64,000 nt of DNA from Anaeramoeba flamelloides (GCA_027625915.1 JANTQA010000033.1:186001-250000); one strand, 5' to 3'. Numbered from the stretch's first letter, positions 11,689 through 24,556 are shown. Notes: generated by a model from the letters alone, not told the origin. Numbers and translations: made by a program.

Positions 11689-12387
11689 GTTGCTTTACTT
11701 TGCTTTGCTTTGCTTTGCTTTGTTTTGTTTTGTTGTTAATATTGATTTTTTGTTTATTTTAATTTTATGAAATTTTCAAAATTTATTTATTATATTTATG
11801 ATATAAATTATTTTTTTTTTTTGTTGTGATTGAAATTTTCAAAGATTTTAATTTTTAAAAGATAATATTTCGAGAGAAATTTTTATTTATTGTTGATGGA
11901 TTTATTTTTCTTATATCTGTATGTTATTGGAATAAACTAATTTTTCTGAAAAAAGTTAATGTAAAAGAAAAAATAATTCTTCATTTTTTGGTATTTCAAG
12001 ATTTTTTTTGGAGGAATTTTTCATAAAAAAGATCTTTCTTTGATTAATTATTGTTTTTTCTTGATATCTGAAATTATCTTTTTTTTTTATTATTTAAAAA
12101 ATAAATAAATAGCCTTATAAAATTTTTGATTGTCTTCGTTTCGTTATATTTTGTCTTTTTTTTTTTAGTTGATAAGATGGATTTTTATTTAAAACTATTT
12201 TTCAAAAATTTTGATTCACTTTATAATGTAAATGAAAGTTATTTTGAAGTTTTATCCCAGATTCTTTTTACCAAAAAAAAATTTTCTTTTTTTTTCCAGC
12301 AGAATTATTTTTTCTAATTTCTTCAAATTTTTGTTTTGCTTTTTCAAATTTTTTCTTTTTCTTTTTCTTTATTTTTCGTTTTTCTTT

Positions 12388-12418
<31 letters not shown>

Positions 12419-12999
12419 TCAAAAGATCATATGGAAAAAAAAAAGAGATCTTTTAAAAGATCAATAATCACTAAGAAAATTGAGACTATGTAATGTCTTT
12501 GAAAATGGTTTTAATTATTCATAAAAAATCTTGTTGTTCAACTTTTTTCAGTGAAATTTCAGTAATAAAAAATAAGTAATGCTCATTTCAAAAATTGTGA
12601 CTCGCTTTTTTTGAGTTTTGGGTCTTATTTTTTTAATTTGTAATATATTAGATTTGTAAATGTTTGCAATAATTATAAATGAGTTATTAATAAATTAATT
12701 TTTTAGTTGTTCTTGAATACTAAAGAATTTGTATAAACCTATGTGTAAATATTCAATTTATTATTTCAGGTGAGTCACAATATTTGAAATAAGTTTTTGG
12801 TTTGGTTTGGTATTCATTAGATTATATTCTCGATAATTTTGGAAACACAATTTACAAAAAAAAAAAAATTATTTCCCTTACTTTAATCAAACATTTTTTG
12901 AATCATCTATTAATAATTTCTAAAAGATAAACTAAAAAAATCATATCTAGTTTATAACAAGAAAGAAGAATTTATACAAATAACACAATAATGAAAAAT
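11689..12999. other. 3' flank: pentanucleotide and T-rich repeats, no gene
   Basis: The stop codon is followed at about 11697-11725 by CTTTG/TTTTG pentamers, then AT-rich sequence. A nearly pure T tract sits near 12385-12418. Short ORFs here are Phe/Lys-rich chance frames. Confidence 0.5.
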
Positions 13000-15172
13000 T
13001 TTATGAACTTTTATTTATTTATTTGTTGTGAAAAAGTAGTAATCAAAGAAAATTTACTAAATAAAAAAGAGAAGAAGAAAAATTAATAAAATATTAAGTA
13101 AAAAATTATTATATCATTTACATGACCAAATTAAAAATTATCCATTCTCATTAGGTTTTTCAGGATTTGATAGAATTGAGTAAAATCCTTGATTTTACTA
13201 AATTCTTTCGAATTCTGGAAAACCGCTGTTAACTTTTTATTTCTCAAAAGAACAAGAAAATTTATTTAATTTTCTTTACATTCCAAAAAGTAAAAAAAAA
13301 ACCTAGGCACTCAATGGCGCTTGACGACACGTCTCCTGAAACAGGAAGGGTAAAACCCAGATAGAATTATTATCAGCAATAAATAAGATTCCACAAACTG
13401 TGAATAATAAATTGGGCTTCCACAACTCCGAAAAGTGTCCCACTATGTACCTGAATTTGTATATTTTTTTTACTATTTTAAAAAATTTTTATTTTCGATT
13501 TTTTCTTTATAACCACAAGTTTTCTAACCATAAGAGCTTTGATGAAAAAATCTCGTCAAGAAGTCTAAATTTTGTAATTATTATTCGCCAGATTAGAGAG
13601 TTTTTGAATATTTTTCATAAGGATAACATTTTTATATAAGTTTTTATCTAAAATTTTTGCTAATTTTTTTTTTCATTTGATTATGATATATTTATATCAA
13701 AAGTTTTATGAACTATTTGCATTATTTCTTTCTAAAAAATAATTAAATATTCTTTAAATCTTTTTAATAGCATTATGGTGATAACATAAATATAAAATAT
13801 TTGTAAAAAATATACAAACAATTTATTTTGTAAATAGGGCGTACTCATATTTTAATTTTTATAAAAATTCTAATTCTAATAAAAATAATGATAAATACAA
13901 GAAAAAATCAAACTACTTAAATTCTCTAAATGGATATATTTATTAAGGAAGTAAGTGTATTTTACCATTTTGACAACTTTTAATTGAAAGATCATTATTG
14001 AAAAATTATTTTTTGAGTGCTCCCCAGATATTGAAACTTTGAAAACAAAAAATCATTTATTATTCTTTTTGTGAAAAATAAGCGAATCGAATGTAATTCC
14101 GAGTTGAAACTTTAATTTTTTGATTTTAGGAACATTTTTTTGATTAAATTTTTGGTTGTATTAAAATTGGTTTTGGATCTAGAGATGTGTTTATACGAAC
14201 GATTGAAATTAATCAAAAAGTAAACTAAAAGAAAATTAGACACAAAAAGGTATATGTTTGAAACAAATATTTTTTTATCAGTAACATGTATTAAAGATTT
14301 CCTTTCCAAATAAATTTGTTGAAATCAAGAATGATACAAAAATTACAACTATATCCTATTTTTTAAGATTCTTTTTCTTTATATATATATTAATTTGTAC
14401 CAATCCAAACAATTTATCACCTTGAATTTCTTGGCCACATTACTATTTATTATTATTTTACTCAAACTTTTTTTTAATAAATCTGTTTTCAAAATTCTTT
14501 TTTAAAAAATATTTTTATCATATAATACCAAAATACAGAATACTATTTCAAAAATTAAAATAAAGGGGTTAATTTCTCTGTATCAAAAAAAAAAGTTACA
14601 AAAGATTCAAAATAAAAGAAAATTTTAGAAAATTTTAGTAAAATTTTCAATCATAATACAAAATTATAAATTATTCTCATTTTACTGGAAAAAAAATAAT
14701 TATAAAATCAAACGAATTTGTCGAAATAGCCTTTATTTCATAAAGAATCCATAAAAATGCTATATTCTAAAACAAAACTAGAATTAAATGAATTATATAA
14801 AAATAGGATTTTTGTATACATTTTGGTAATTTTTTAGAAATAAAAAGTAATTTTTTTCTCAAAAAATTTACATAAAAAAAGTATTTTCACGAAATAATGA
14901 AAAATTAAACCAAATAAAGAATAATTAATTCTATCAAATTTTACAGATAAGATCCAGAAATAAATAATTTTTAATTTTTTTTTGGACTTTTCGTTTTTGT
15001 GATTTCCATTTTTTTGTTGGTTATGAAAATATATTATACTAGGATGTATTTACACCCTGGTGTTTTTGAAAATATCAGTATATCAATTTAAAAAATGATA
15101 TGAATAATTCATTTTGAAAGAAACTATCCTTCAAAATTTGAAAAATGTACTTATTTCCTTAATAAGACAATA
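13000..15172. repeat. Large dispersed repeat, copy 1, left part
   Basis: It aligns with 44150-46136 in the same orientation. Shared landmarks are 'gtaatcaaagaaaatttactaaat', a 70-bp palindrome at about 13149-13213, 'aagattccacaaactgtgaataataaattgg', 'aattccgagttga', 'ttggttttggatct' and a final 'cttaataa'. There is no coding sequence. Homology stops at about 15172 and resumes at 18692, whereas copy 2 is continuous across that point. Confidence 0.78.
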
Positions 15173-15922
15173 AATAGATTTTCACCATAAAAATCGGAAT
15201 TTAAAAAAAAACATAATTACTTAACGGTATCTAAAAACACCTATTTGTTGATAATAAAAAAAAAAAAAATTGTTTATTTAAAACACATAAATATTAATAG
15301 TTATCCATCAAGCTCAATAATTCTAAAATTCACTATATTCACACATTTCCTAAATAAATATCACTATTAGAATAAACAATTTAAATAAAATATTGTCCTT
15401 TATGTTTAAAATATGAACAAAAGAAATTATAGAAAATATTTAACACATTTTATGGGTACTTCCTTCCTATGTAATATTCGGTTGATAAATATTTCTCAAT
15501 AAATTAATAAAATTAAATCTCAATGTATTAATTTTAAATCAAGATAGTTGGAAATTATTTTCATTAATTAATAATAGCAAAATCTAAAAGTTCAAGCTTA
15601 AATTTAATTACCGAAATATAAGTATAAGAATATCGTGAGTGTAACTTACACTTCTTCATCAATAATAAGAAGAAGAATTTTTTTACAAGATTTAAGTAAA
15701 TGAATGAACCAAATAGGACACTATTTTTTTATAGGTTTTGCGATAATTTAAAATAAAACAAAAAATCTAAAATAAATTCGATGGGTTAATATGATAATAA
15801 ATATTTATTTTTTTGAAATCAGAGCAAGAAATTAATTTTTTTATTTTTATTTTTTCTTTCACTTTTTGAATTAATCGTTGTTTTTTTTTCTTTTCTTTTC
15901 TTTTTTGATCTGGTGGATCTTT
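15173..15922. other. AT-rich 3' flank of the RCC1-repeat gene
   Basis: It lies between the large repeat and the terminal exon of the minus-strand RCC1 gene and should hold that gene's 3' UTR. AATAAA-like signals are too common in this AT-rich context to call one. A T-rich (minus-strand A-rich) tract occupies 15835-15910. Confidence 0.4.
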
Positions 15923-18900
15923 TTATTTTTCTTTTTCCTTTTCTTTTTCATTTTCATTTTCTTTTTCTTTTTCTTTTTCTTTTTCTTTTTCTTTTTCTTT
16001 TTCTTGTCCCATTTCTATTTTTTCAATGTTATTACAATCATTTTCATTACAGCTAGAATAGAGGAAAATTGAATAAGCGCCACAAGATATATTGATTTTT
16101 ATCGAAGAAGGGTCAATATTATTTTGAAAGGATGTAGGCAAATTAATCTTTTTGATCCTATTCCATCTTCCAGATTCGATATCAAGGTATTGTTTTGTTG
16201 GGTGACTGGTGTTATTAAAACCACATCCATATAATTCGTTTTCTGAAGTTAGCATTAATATGATGTAATTACCACCATCCATTTGAACAACTCTTTTCGT
16301 TTTGAGTTCAGGTATTTCGGTGAAAATATATTTGGCTCCTTTTTCTCTGTTTACAACCCCACAGGAATACGCTTTCCCCGCTTGCGTTATTAAATATGAA
16401 TTATCACCAGAACAATAAATATCTAAAATATCCGAGGCCTTCCAATCTTGTACTTTATAAGGCTTGTTTTGATTTTCTTGGTTTATAATACCTAGTTGTC
16501 CTATACTATTATATCCACAGCCATATAACTCATTATTGGTATTTGTAAAAAAGCAACTATTCGAATATTTTCCAGAATAGGTTTTCAAAACATTTTTGGC
16601 AATGAAAACGGGAATTTGTTTATTTACGTTTGTACCATCTCCAAGTGATCCTTTTGGTATTTTGAATTATTATTTGATTATTATTATTTTGTGTTTAATT
16701 TAGTTATGAATAGATTTTCTAATGTTGAACAAAGAATAAATTGAAATTACGTTTCAGTAAAGTTTTGTTGAGTTTTCTATTTAGATATAAAATAGATGGA
16801 TATTTTCAAAAAAAAAAAAAAAAAAAGGAAGGGGGAATACTAAGTCAATTACTATTTCAGTTTTTTTTTATTATTATTCAAAGAAGATTCGAGAAGCTTA
16901 TTTCCAAAAAATTGGAGATAATATATATATATATGTATGTGTGTATGTATGTTGTTTGAGACAATTGACAAACTTTTTTTTCGTAAATTATTTTTCAGGA
17001 TTTGGCTTCAATATGAAAATTAAATTAATTTGTCAAGAGCTAGACCCTTATCAAGTGGTTTTAATAGTTTGATATTTTTGATCCTGAAAAATTTTTTCTG
17101 TGATTTTGGTGATTTCTTTAATTTCTGTGATTATTCGAAATATCAAAATTTGAAAGAAAAAGTAAGAATCCTATAAAATAATTTTTAAAAAAAATGAGAA
17201 ACTTTACAAGTTTTTTAAATATCAGAAGATATTAGGAATTGGTATTTAGTCTAAATACCCAATATATGTTTTTGAAAAGAAGAAAGGATTAAATTTAATT
17301 TTTTGAAAAGTCAAATGATTTATATTGTCACAAAATTTTACATTTTGAACAATTGTCAAACTTTTTCAAAAATTTTCAAGATTTAAGTTTGAGAAACAAA
17401 TTTTTGAAAATTTAAGAGTGTTTATTAACATTTTGGTTTTTTACTGTCTCGATCCTTTCTTTAATTCATCAAGATTAAAATATTCAATTTACTTTTTCAG
17501 ATTTAACGTTTTCACAAAACTGGTAAAAATATTTGTTATAAGTGTTTGAAAATTTGACTTTTTGATATGTAATTCAAAAAGATTCTTTAATGACCTCGTT
17601 TGCAATTGAAATTCAAAGTATTGTGTGTTGTTATCGGGGTTTGGTGGTTTGTAAATCTTACAAAGTTTTAAATAGAGAGATCTACTAAGAAGCAAAAAAT
17701 GACATATCTTTTCAAAATTTTTCAGTCCTCGTTTCTGTGATTTCTGTGATTTTTGTGGTTTCTGTGTGTACTGTGATACCTTGAAATGAAAAAGAAGGTT
17801 GGCAAAAATCAACTTTTTGAGAAAATTTCCATCTATGTCATTTTTTAAAACCCTTACACATTGTTAGCCATTTAAATCGTTTTTTTTTTTCATTTCTGAA
17901 ATAGACTGATAGGGTTTTAAAAAATGATGTAGAAGGCCAAAAAGGAGAAAAGTGAAAATTTTGGATGACTAATCTTTTGTTATTTTAAAACAAAGAGATT
18001 GTTGAAGAATTACATGGTAATTGGTTTGGTATTGGATTAAATCCACTAAAATTCGCATTTCCAAAAAAGAGAAAAATCATTTTTTCTCAACTGAGGCAAT
18101 ATGTCCTTAATATAAAAAAGTACTATTTTTTCTGATTAGTATTTTTCAAAATCTAGCTTATAACTTAATTCAATTAACCCCTGTGATAAAATTTTTTATA
18201 ATAAAAACACTCTCAGCTTTTGAATATCAAAAATATTTTTTGAAATTATAGTGCACTTTTTTATTTTTTTTAAAAAAATTTGGGTTTAGTAGATTTTAAA
18301 AATAAAGAATAAGTTAATATATTAAATTAGAATATTTTTCTAGTGATTTTATCTTTTTTAAATAACTTTTTTAAAATTTTACCTTTTAAAAATAAAAAAA
18401 CATTTGAAGACCAAATTATTCCCTTTTGTGAAAAGAAAATTCCCATAATTTAATATTTGTTTTAGTAAATGAGTTAAAATAAGATATTGTATTTTAAAAT
18501 ATACATAATTTCAAGTTTGAATTCAATCATTTTGACATAAAATGTTTTCAAGAAAAAGTTAAATGGAAACTTTATTTATGTTTATTTTTTTCTTTAAGTT
18601 TTTTTAATTTTTTTAATGGAAGGTATTGGTCCAGTTTTCCATTTTTAGTTTTTTTTGGGTTGTAGGGACATATTTTTAATTTTTAAAATTAAAAAAAACT
18701 GACTAATTTTTGCAAATATTATTCCCAAAAGATCCTTTCATGAAAAATTCTCCAAAACCTTAACCACACAACTTCAACCCAATTTATATTGATAAAACTA
18801 ATTGAGCTTTGAGAGAAACGATCCAAATAAAAAAATTTTATTAAAAAACCACAAAAAAGATTTTGAAGTGCGTTTGGCATGGATCATGTTGTTCCAAAAA

Positions 18901-21900
18901 CAATCCAAGGGGATATTCTCCTCTTAATCATGGCTGGAAGATTTAATTTAAGCAAAAACAAAAAGAACCAAAAAAGACAAAAAAATCACAACCCATTCGT
19001 AAGAATTAATACATCCCTTCTAGCCCTACATTGGAAATTTATAATGCCCCGAAAGTTATTTTCTATTCTGAAATTTTATTTTATATGAAACCCCTTAAAA
19101 TGGGTTATTAAAGATTATCATATACCATAAAATTTATAATAGAAGATTAAAAAAATATGTTATCCATTTTACGGTTTTGGAAATTGACAAACAAATTCAT
19201 AAAAAAAAATACATTAATTTGGATCTTCAATTTCCAAAATTGTTAAAATCTAAGGTCTTTACAATTTAAAAACAATGATCGAAAGATGCTTTGAAGTTTC
19301 TGTGATTTCTGTGATTTCTTTGATTTCTTTGATTTCTTTCATTTTTAAATTTAATTTTTGTGTTGTTTATACAAAAAAAAATAACTCTAATGAAGTAAGA
19401 GAAGTTTAAATTTTTATCTTATTATCGAAATTGAATTTTCTATTTCAAAAAACACAATTTTATAATCGAAAACCAATTTCGAAGTCTTATAAATTTTCAC
19501 TGTAGGGCTGGAACCGCGGCATGGTTTGTGAAGACAATTTAACAATTCAACGTAACCCAAAGTTCAAAAATCATTGACAATAAGGCCATTTAGCTTTAAA
19601 GTTGTTTATTGAGAATGTTTTTTATGGTTAAAAAATCAAGATTATTTTTCAATTTCATTTTCACGTTCCTTAAAAAGGTTTTCGAGTTCACGTATCTCAA
19701 AATTTCTTTCTGGAATTTTTCATTTAAAAAATTACAGAAAAATGATTTTTTGATCCAAATTGGAGAATAAGCTTTTTCCAAAAAAGTGTGGCAAATGTAT
19801 TTTAAAATATATCTTTTAAACTAAATTTCAAAAAAGTATTTAAATATCCAAAATCATTAACTACCATTTATCGATTATTGATAATAATTCAATTTGTTTC
19901 TTAGTATTGTATTACATAAATAAAAGATATTAAATTTTCTGATCTCAATTTTATCTGATATTGTTTAGGTGTTAAAATTAGGGTTTATTATTTTCTTTTT
20001 GGTAGAAAAAACTGTTTTTATAACTTGTTTAATCTCAACAAAATTTCAAATAGAATTGAAAACATATAAATGCATTTTATTATTTAAAAAAATCATTTGT
20101 ATGGTTTCCATATTTCCAGTTTTTTCTTGAAATTGGTCGTACATTGTTTTCACGAAAAAAAAAGTTTTCATTTTTTTTTCTTTTTTTGGAAATTTTTTCA
20201 TAGAAAACATATTTTGAAATAAATACCTTAACCATATATTCAATTGGTAATAATATTAAACTTAATTTGATATCGTTATTTAATGAATACACCCACAAAC
20301 AAAGATGATTTTTTCTGAAATGTAAAAAAAAATGCCCCACTTTTTTGGAAATACCTTATTTTAAAGATCCTGATTTTACATTTTAAATGAGATTGGAGCA
20401 AGTTGTGTTCGGACTATTTATTGAATTGTAAAAGGATTCCTTAAAACAATTGCATAAAAAATGTAACAAATTGCATTTTTTGAAATTTTTGGGGGAAATT
20501 ATTTTTTTGAAACCCACCAGCCTTTTCTCAAATCCATTAAATTAAAACAATTCTAAAAAAAAAAAAAATATGAATGAATTGTAAACAAACCAAACTGAAA
20601 AGGAAAAATCAAAAAAGATTCGAAATCTTAAAAAAAAAAAATTAAAAATAATTAATACTAGTTAATTAAAACAGCCAATAATGGCTTTGTTGATTGGATA
20701 GATCAAGTCATTTTGTAAATTCTTATCTTTTTAAACCTAATCATTTTACTTGGAAGTAGTGTCCTTAATATTATCCCTTTTAAAATGTTAATTCTTAACA
20801 TAAAGATTATTTTGAAGGTATATCCAAAAAAAGTGGGGAATTTTTTTTTTCTTTTTCAAATCATATTCTCTTTGTTAGAAAGTATTTTTATTCGCAAACT
20901 GGTATTATAAAATTAAGTGAAATCTTAATGTTAATTGAACTAGTGCCTTTCATTTGTATTTCAATATATGTTAATCAAAATATTTTGCAAAAAATAACAA
21001 AAAAATAAACACTTTTTTTTTGAAAATGATCCACGAACAATTTCAATAAAAAAACTGGAAATAAAGCGTTAGGATCAAAACATTTTTAGACAACAACAAA
21101 ATATAGTTATACGTTTTCTCTTCTCTTGGAAATGTTATCAAGATTAAACCTCTTTTGAAAACAATTTTTTTAAAGATAAAAAGGAAAATGAAAAACTCAA
21201 TCGCCAATACCTAGAAAATGTCATACTGGTATTTGAAGTATAAATGGGAAAAAATTTTCACTTCCTTTTTCCATATTTTTCTTAACTAAATTGTGTTCTC
21301 AAAGAAGTGGGTTGTATTTTGTGGTTTCGTTCTCTATTTTCTATGAAAAGCATTGAAAATGAATCACCAATTTTCCAATTTAGAATTGGATCTACCTCGA
21401 TTTTTTTGTCAGTTCTTTAATAATGAACCAATTTTGATAAAATTTTATATTTTATTTTATAATCCAAAATACTACTAGAATTATAAGAAGAAAAATACCA
21501 GATCTATCAGTTCTTCAAAATATTCAATTAAGGGTTTTATATGTAAAAATAATACCATTCTACCAATCTCAAAAAACATCCAATAATAAGTATTCTTAGA
21601 TATCTGAAATAATTCTTTTTTATATACTAAGTCAATTTCATATCTGTAGAATTCATTTTGAATATTTTATTTACTGTTGAGAGAAAAATGTTGGACAGAG
21701 AAAAATAGTTTGACAGCAATTTTAATTGGGAACATTACTGAAAATGATTTTTAATTTCTTTCGTTTGTGAAATAACTTAAGAAAATAACAATAATCTACT
21801 TATTAGAATAACGGTTAATGTAATTCTACTTTTTCAAAACCTTATCTCTTATAATCAAAAGCATATTTTAAAAATTACCATTTTCAGAATTAATAGTAAA

Positions 21901-23425
21901 CTTTACTAAAACTTGGATTTTTGTTAAAATAACATGATCTACTTTAGTTATCAACCATTCAAATGAGTATTCTACACAAACCACAGATTAATGAACTTGT
22001 AACACATTTAAACCTGGATTTATATAAAAGTCACCTAGTTTTCAATAGGATTTGATTTTCAATTTTACTAATGTTCCCAATTAAAAATAGTGTCCAACCA
22101 TTTTTCTGTGTCCAACATTTTTCTCTCAACAGTTAACTCTATTTCAACTTTTAAATTTATTTGTCAAATTAAGATAGTTTTTTAAAAATCAAAAGTAATT
22201 TTTGACAAATAAAAAAATCCAAAAGAAACGATATTTTCAAGTAGAGACAATAAAAATGATCTCCAAAACTCACACCCAACAGCAACTATAACAACACACC
22301 TCTTTAAAATTGCTTTAGTTTTGAAATGTTTCCAAGATAAGAGGAATTATTACCTAATGAAGAAACACTAAAAATTGAAACTTGCAGAACAACATTTTGA
22401 GGTTTAAAAAAAACGTTCCATACTTTAATGATCAGAACTTTAAAATGAAGAAGCTCTCACAAACATTCCTTTCTTTATAAAAATAACAAATTAATTCCAA
22501 ATAGAGGAAAAATAAACCACAATTTTTAATCAAGGTCGTTTCATTCAAAGACCATATAAAATTGTAATAAAAAATTTTGGTAACTTTTTTAAAAAGATAG
22601 TGTTGTCCAAACAAATTGAATTTTTGTAAAGAGCCAATTAATGATAAATAGCCTTTTGGATGTTTGGATCGTAATAGTAGAATTAGGTTGAATCGAGATC
22701 TTTTAAAAGAAATTTACCCAATTTTTTTGGGAATAGCTTATGGCTTATCATTCAACTTTTGGTGTTGATTAAAACCTCGACCCTTCACAAGATCAATTCA
22801 CTTCCTTTTTCTTGTTCTTTCAAAAAGGAAAATGAGAATAGACTGAAGCTCTTCCAAAGGGTATTAGTAATAGAAAAAAAAAAATGAGAAAAAAAAATAA
22901 CAAGAAAAAGATACCATCCTCATTATTGCCATTTGCATAAAGTGTTCCGTCTGTGCAAATAAAATAATTCGACCAGCCACCCATTGTTATGGATTGTACA
23001 GTCCTATTATTCTTTTTGTCATTAAAAAAAGGAACGGGTCTTATTGTTTGATAGTTGCTCTCATCAGGATCTTCTAAAGGTATTTCGTTTGAGTAATTGC
23101 ATTCGGCCAAAGAAAAAACTTTTCCAGATCGGGTCAAAATAAGAAACGTTTGACAACCAGAATAAATGTCTTGAATTTCTTCACCTCCAAATGATTCACT
23201 TCCAAAAAATTGAGTCAGCTCATATTTTTCGTAAAACTCTATTTGGTTGTTTCCTTTCCAAACAATACAATGCCCGTCTTCATTCGAGATAATTTTATGA
23301 ATTTTGTCTACGTTTCGAATTTTTGTCAAGGATAATGACGTCCAATGTGGCAGTTTTGAATTTTCAGAATCTTCAAACAGAAAATTTAAACCAATGTAAC
23401 CAGCAAAATATATTTTGTTTTGCAT
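15923..23425 (-). CDS. RCC1-repeat (beta-propeller) protein, two exons, 6.3-kb intron
   Basis: Exon 1 is 23425-22915 (ATG at 23425-23423) and exon 2 is 16650-15923, ending in TAA. The intron 22914-16651 starts GTATCT and ends AAAAG. Exon 1 ends one base into a codon and exon 2 supplies the other two, giving ..GNNEDG-SLGDGTNVNKQ, a continuous RCC1 repeat. That continuity is the main support for joining them. The product is 412 residues. RCC1-type repeats are visible as LYANGNNEDG-SLGDGT, ELYGCGYNSIGQLG and ELYGCGFNN. The tail is a (Lys-Glu)n tract encoded by CTTTTT hexamers (about 15950-16010). RCC1 propellers act as interaction surfaces or as Ran exchange factors. The short, divergent repeats do not suggest a true RanGEF, and the partner is unknown. 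The intron is packed with MITEs and part of a dispersed repeat. Alternatively the two exons could belong to separate genes, which the exact phase match makes less likely. Confidence 0.8.
16653..18691. other. RCC1 gene intron, part between exon 2 and the repeat
   Basis: AT-rich, without credible exons. It contains an (AT)/(GTAT) microsatellite at about 16920-16955. It also has short arrays of a TTTCTGTGA-like 9-mer at about 17725-17770 on the plus strand, and a related tract near 17095-17135. The minus-strand frame at 17489-17812 (repeated Gln-Lys-Ser) is a by-product of that array. Confidence 0.5.
18692..20470. repeat. Large dispersed repeat, copy 1, right part (in the RCC1 intron)
   Basis: It resumes the alignment to copy 2 at 46134 ('aaactgactaattttt', 'aagatcctttcat', 'gaagtgcgtttgg', 'caattcaacgtaaccc', 'gatccaaattggagaa', 'tttacattttaaatgaga'). 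It contains a TA-flanked element E (19770-20356) that copy 2 lacks, and itself lacks the L-family MITE and an extra 0.9 kb found in copy 2. A 9-mer TTTCTGTGA/TTTCTTTGA array lies at about 19300-19345, with a counterpart in copy 2 at 46745-46800. Confidence 0.78.
19770..20356. mobile_element. TA-flanked DNA element E, copy 1 (587 bp)
   Basis: The left end AGCTTTTTCCAAAAAAGTG and right end CACTTTTTTGGAAATACCT are inverted repeats flanked by TA (19768-19769 and 20357-20358). The paralogous repeat copy at about 48350-48365 reads GAGAATATTTTAAAG, the empty site with a single TA. This proves insertion and defines the ends. TA duplication fits Tc1/mariner-type elements. No transposase ORF survives. 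A second copy is 37100-37689. Confidence 0.9.
21223..21395. mobile_element. MITE family F, copy 2 (nested in element E copy 3)
   Basis: It starts ACTGGTATTTGAAGTATAAA and carries TTTTCACTTCC, later inverted as GAAAATGAATCACCAATTTT. It is similar to 57582-57763 and to the F copies at 112 and 42289. The ends are eroded, so the limits are approximate. Confidence 0.5.
21674..22132. mobile_element. MITE family G (459 bp)
   Basis: The terminal inverted repeat begins CTGTTGAGAGAAAAATGTTG at both ends and extends about 70 bp. It is flanked by TTA (21671-21673 and 22133-22135), or TA if the ends are drawn one base differently. The interior matches family H (GATCTACTTTAG..TATCAA..GAGTATTCTA), though the termini are quite different. 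No ORF is present. Confidence 0.8.
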
Positions 23426-24324
23426 TTTTTTAGAAAAAATTGAGATAGAATAATGAGTAAATAATGGGTCAAAAATGAATATAATTTGTTTTAATACCTC
23501 TTTTTTGGAAACAAAACACCATAACTTGTTAGTAAATACAATACATCCATATTAAAAAAGTCCTCGGTGAAAACATTGTTTTTATTTCACTTGATGTAAT
23601 GATACCGTGTTGAAATCAGTTTACCCGTTACAAAAAATAAAGCACTTGCTTTTTTTTAGACTTGGGTATTGGGAGAGAGGAACACACATATAGATTCTTG
23701 GTTCAGAACCAAATTGGCTTTGGAGGTTAGATCTTTGATTAATGTAAATGATTCAATAATAGGAAATACTTTTGTTCTCCAAAATTTCGAAAAATTATGA
23801 GAAAATTTCTGAGATTAAATTATTTTTTTTTTTTTAAAAAAAATTTCAAAAAATGAAATTTTTCTCGTTTTTTTGTCAAAAATTAGAATTTTAAAAATTT
23901 CGATATCTTCACAATTCTTTTTTTAAAATTTATTATAGAACCCTATTTCTTGTTTATATGTTATTGTAATTCTATTGATTCTTTTTATTTCTTCTGAATC
24001 AGCCTATTTTTTTTGTATTAGTTAAATTTTCATAATAGGCATAAGTAAAAAAACACCCTCTATTTACAGCACAGAACCTGGCTTTAAGTTATTTTTTTCC
24101 TAATTATTGTCTTGGAAGAAACTTTCAGTTTTTTGAGTCTTCTCTCTCAAAAAAAAGTCAAAAATACGAAATGAATAATATTTATTTGAAATCCATATTT
24201 CCAAAATCCTCTAACGTAATAGTGTTAAAAACTCTCAAACCAAAAGTTCATTTAAGGTAAAATAGAAAAATTTGAACTTTGTTTGTATTTTTCTTTTCTT
24301 TTCGAGTCACCAAAGAAGTAAATA
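23426..24324. other. Upstream region of the RCC1-repeat gene
   Basis: It should contain the minus-strand promoter. The sequence is AT-rich with no ORF and no recognised repeat pair. Confidence 0.4.
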
Positions 24325-24556
24325 CTGATAAATTCTAATAAATGGTCGAAAATTTTTACTTGATTTTCCTTTTTGAAATTTTTATGCTCAAGCTTTGAAT
24401 AAAGAATTTTATGAAGTCAAGTGTTAAGAAACTCTGTAAAATTAGTTGTTTTTCAAAATATTCTTTGACAGATACTGATTGATAAGAAATAGTTTGAAGA
24501 TTTGTTAAAATGGAAAATGAACAAAAAATTTCATGAAATTTATTCGAATTTATCAG
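24325..24556. mobile_element. MITE family L, copy 1 (232 bp, TA flanks)
   Basis: The inverted ends CTGATAAATTC and GAATTTATCAG are flanked by TA at 24323-24324 and 24557-24558. The sister copy at 46929-47151 has the same 11-bp ends and TA flanks, and its empty site is seen in the large-repeat copy near 19465. It is non-coding. Confidence 0.82.

Larger units (their letters stand above)
20816..22738. mobile_element. Element E, copy 3, inverted and enlarged by nested insertions
   Basis: The left end AGGTATATCCAAAAAAAGTG matches the inverted right end of element E, and the right end (ATTTTTTTGGGAATAGCT, then TA) matches its inverted left end. Interior segments ('aatttcaataaaaaaactgg', 'taatgataaata..ttttggat') also match E in reverse. 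The extra length comes from a family F MITE (about 21223-21395), the family G MITE (21674-22132) and perhaps more. The left TA is no longer visible, in keeping with an older insertion. Confidence 0.65.

Noticed and set aside
18879-19088. A 69-aa plus frame (MDHVVPKTIQGDILLLIMAG..)
   Set aside because: It lies in the large dispersed repeat. The paralogous copy at 46320 does not keep the frame, so it is not constrained as protein.
22820-22914. Continuation of RCC1 exon 1 frame into Phe/Leu-rich sequence
   Set aside because: Read-through past the GTATCT donor into the intron; the true continuation is at 16650.
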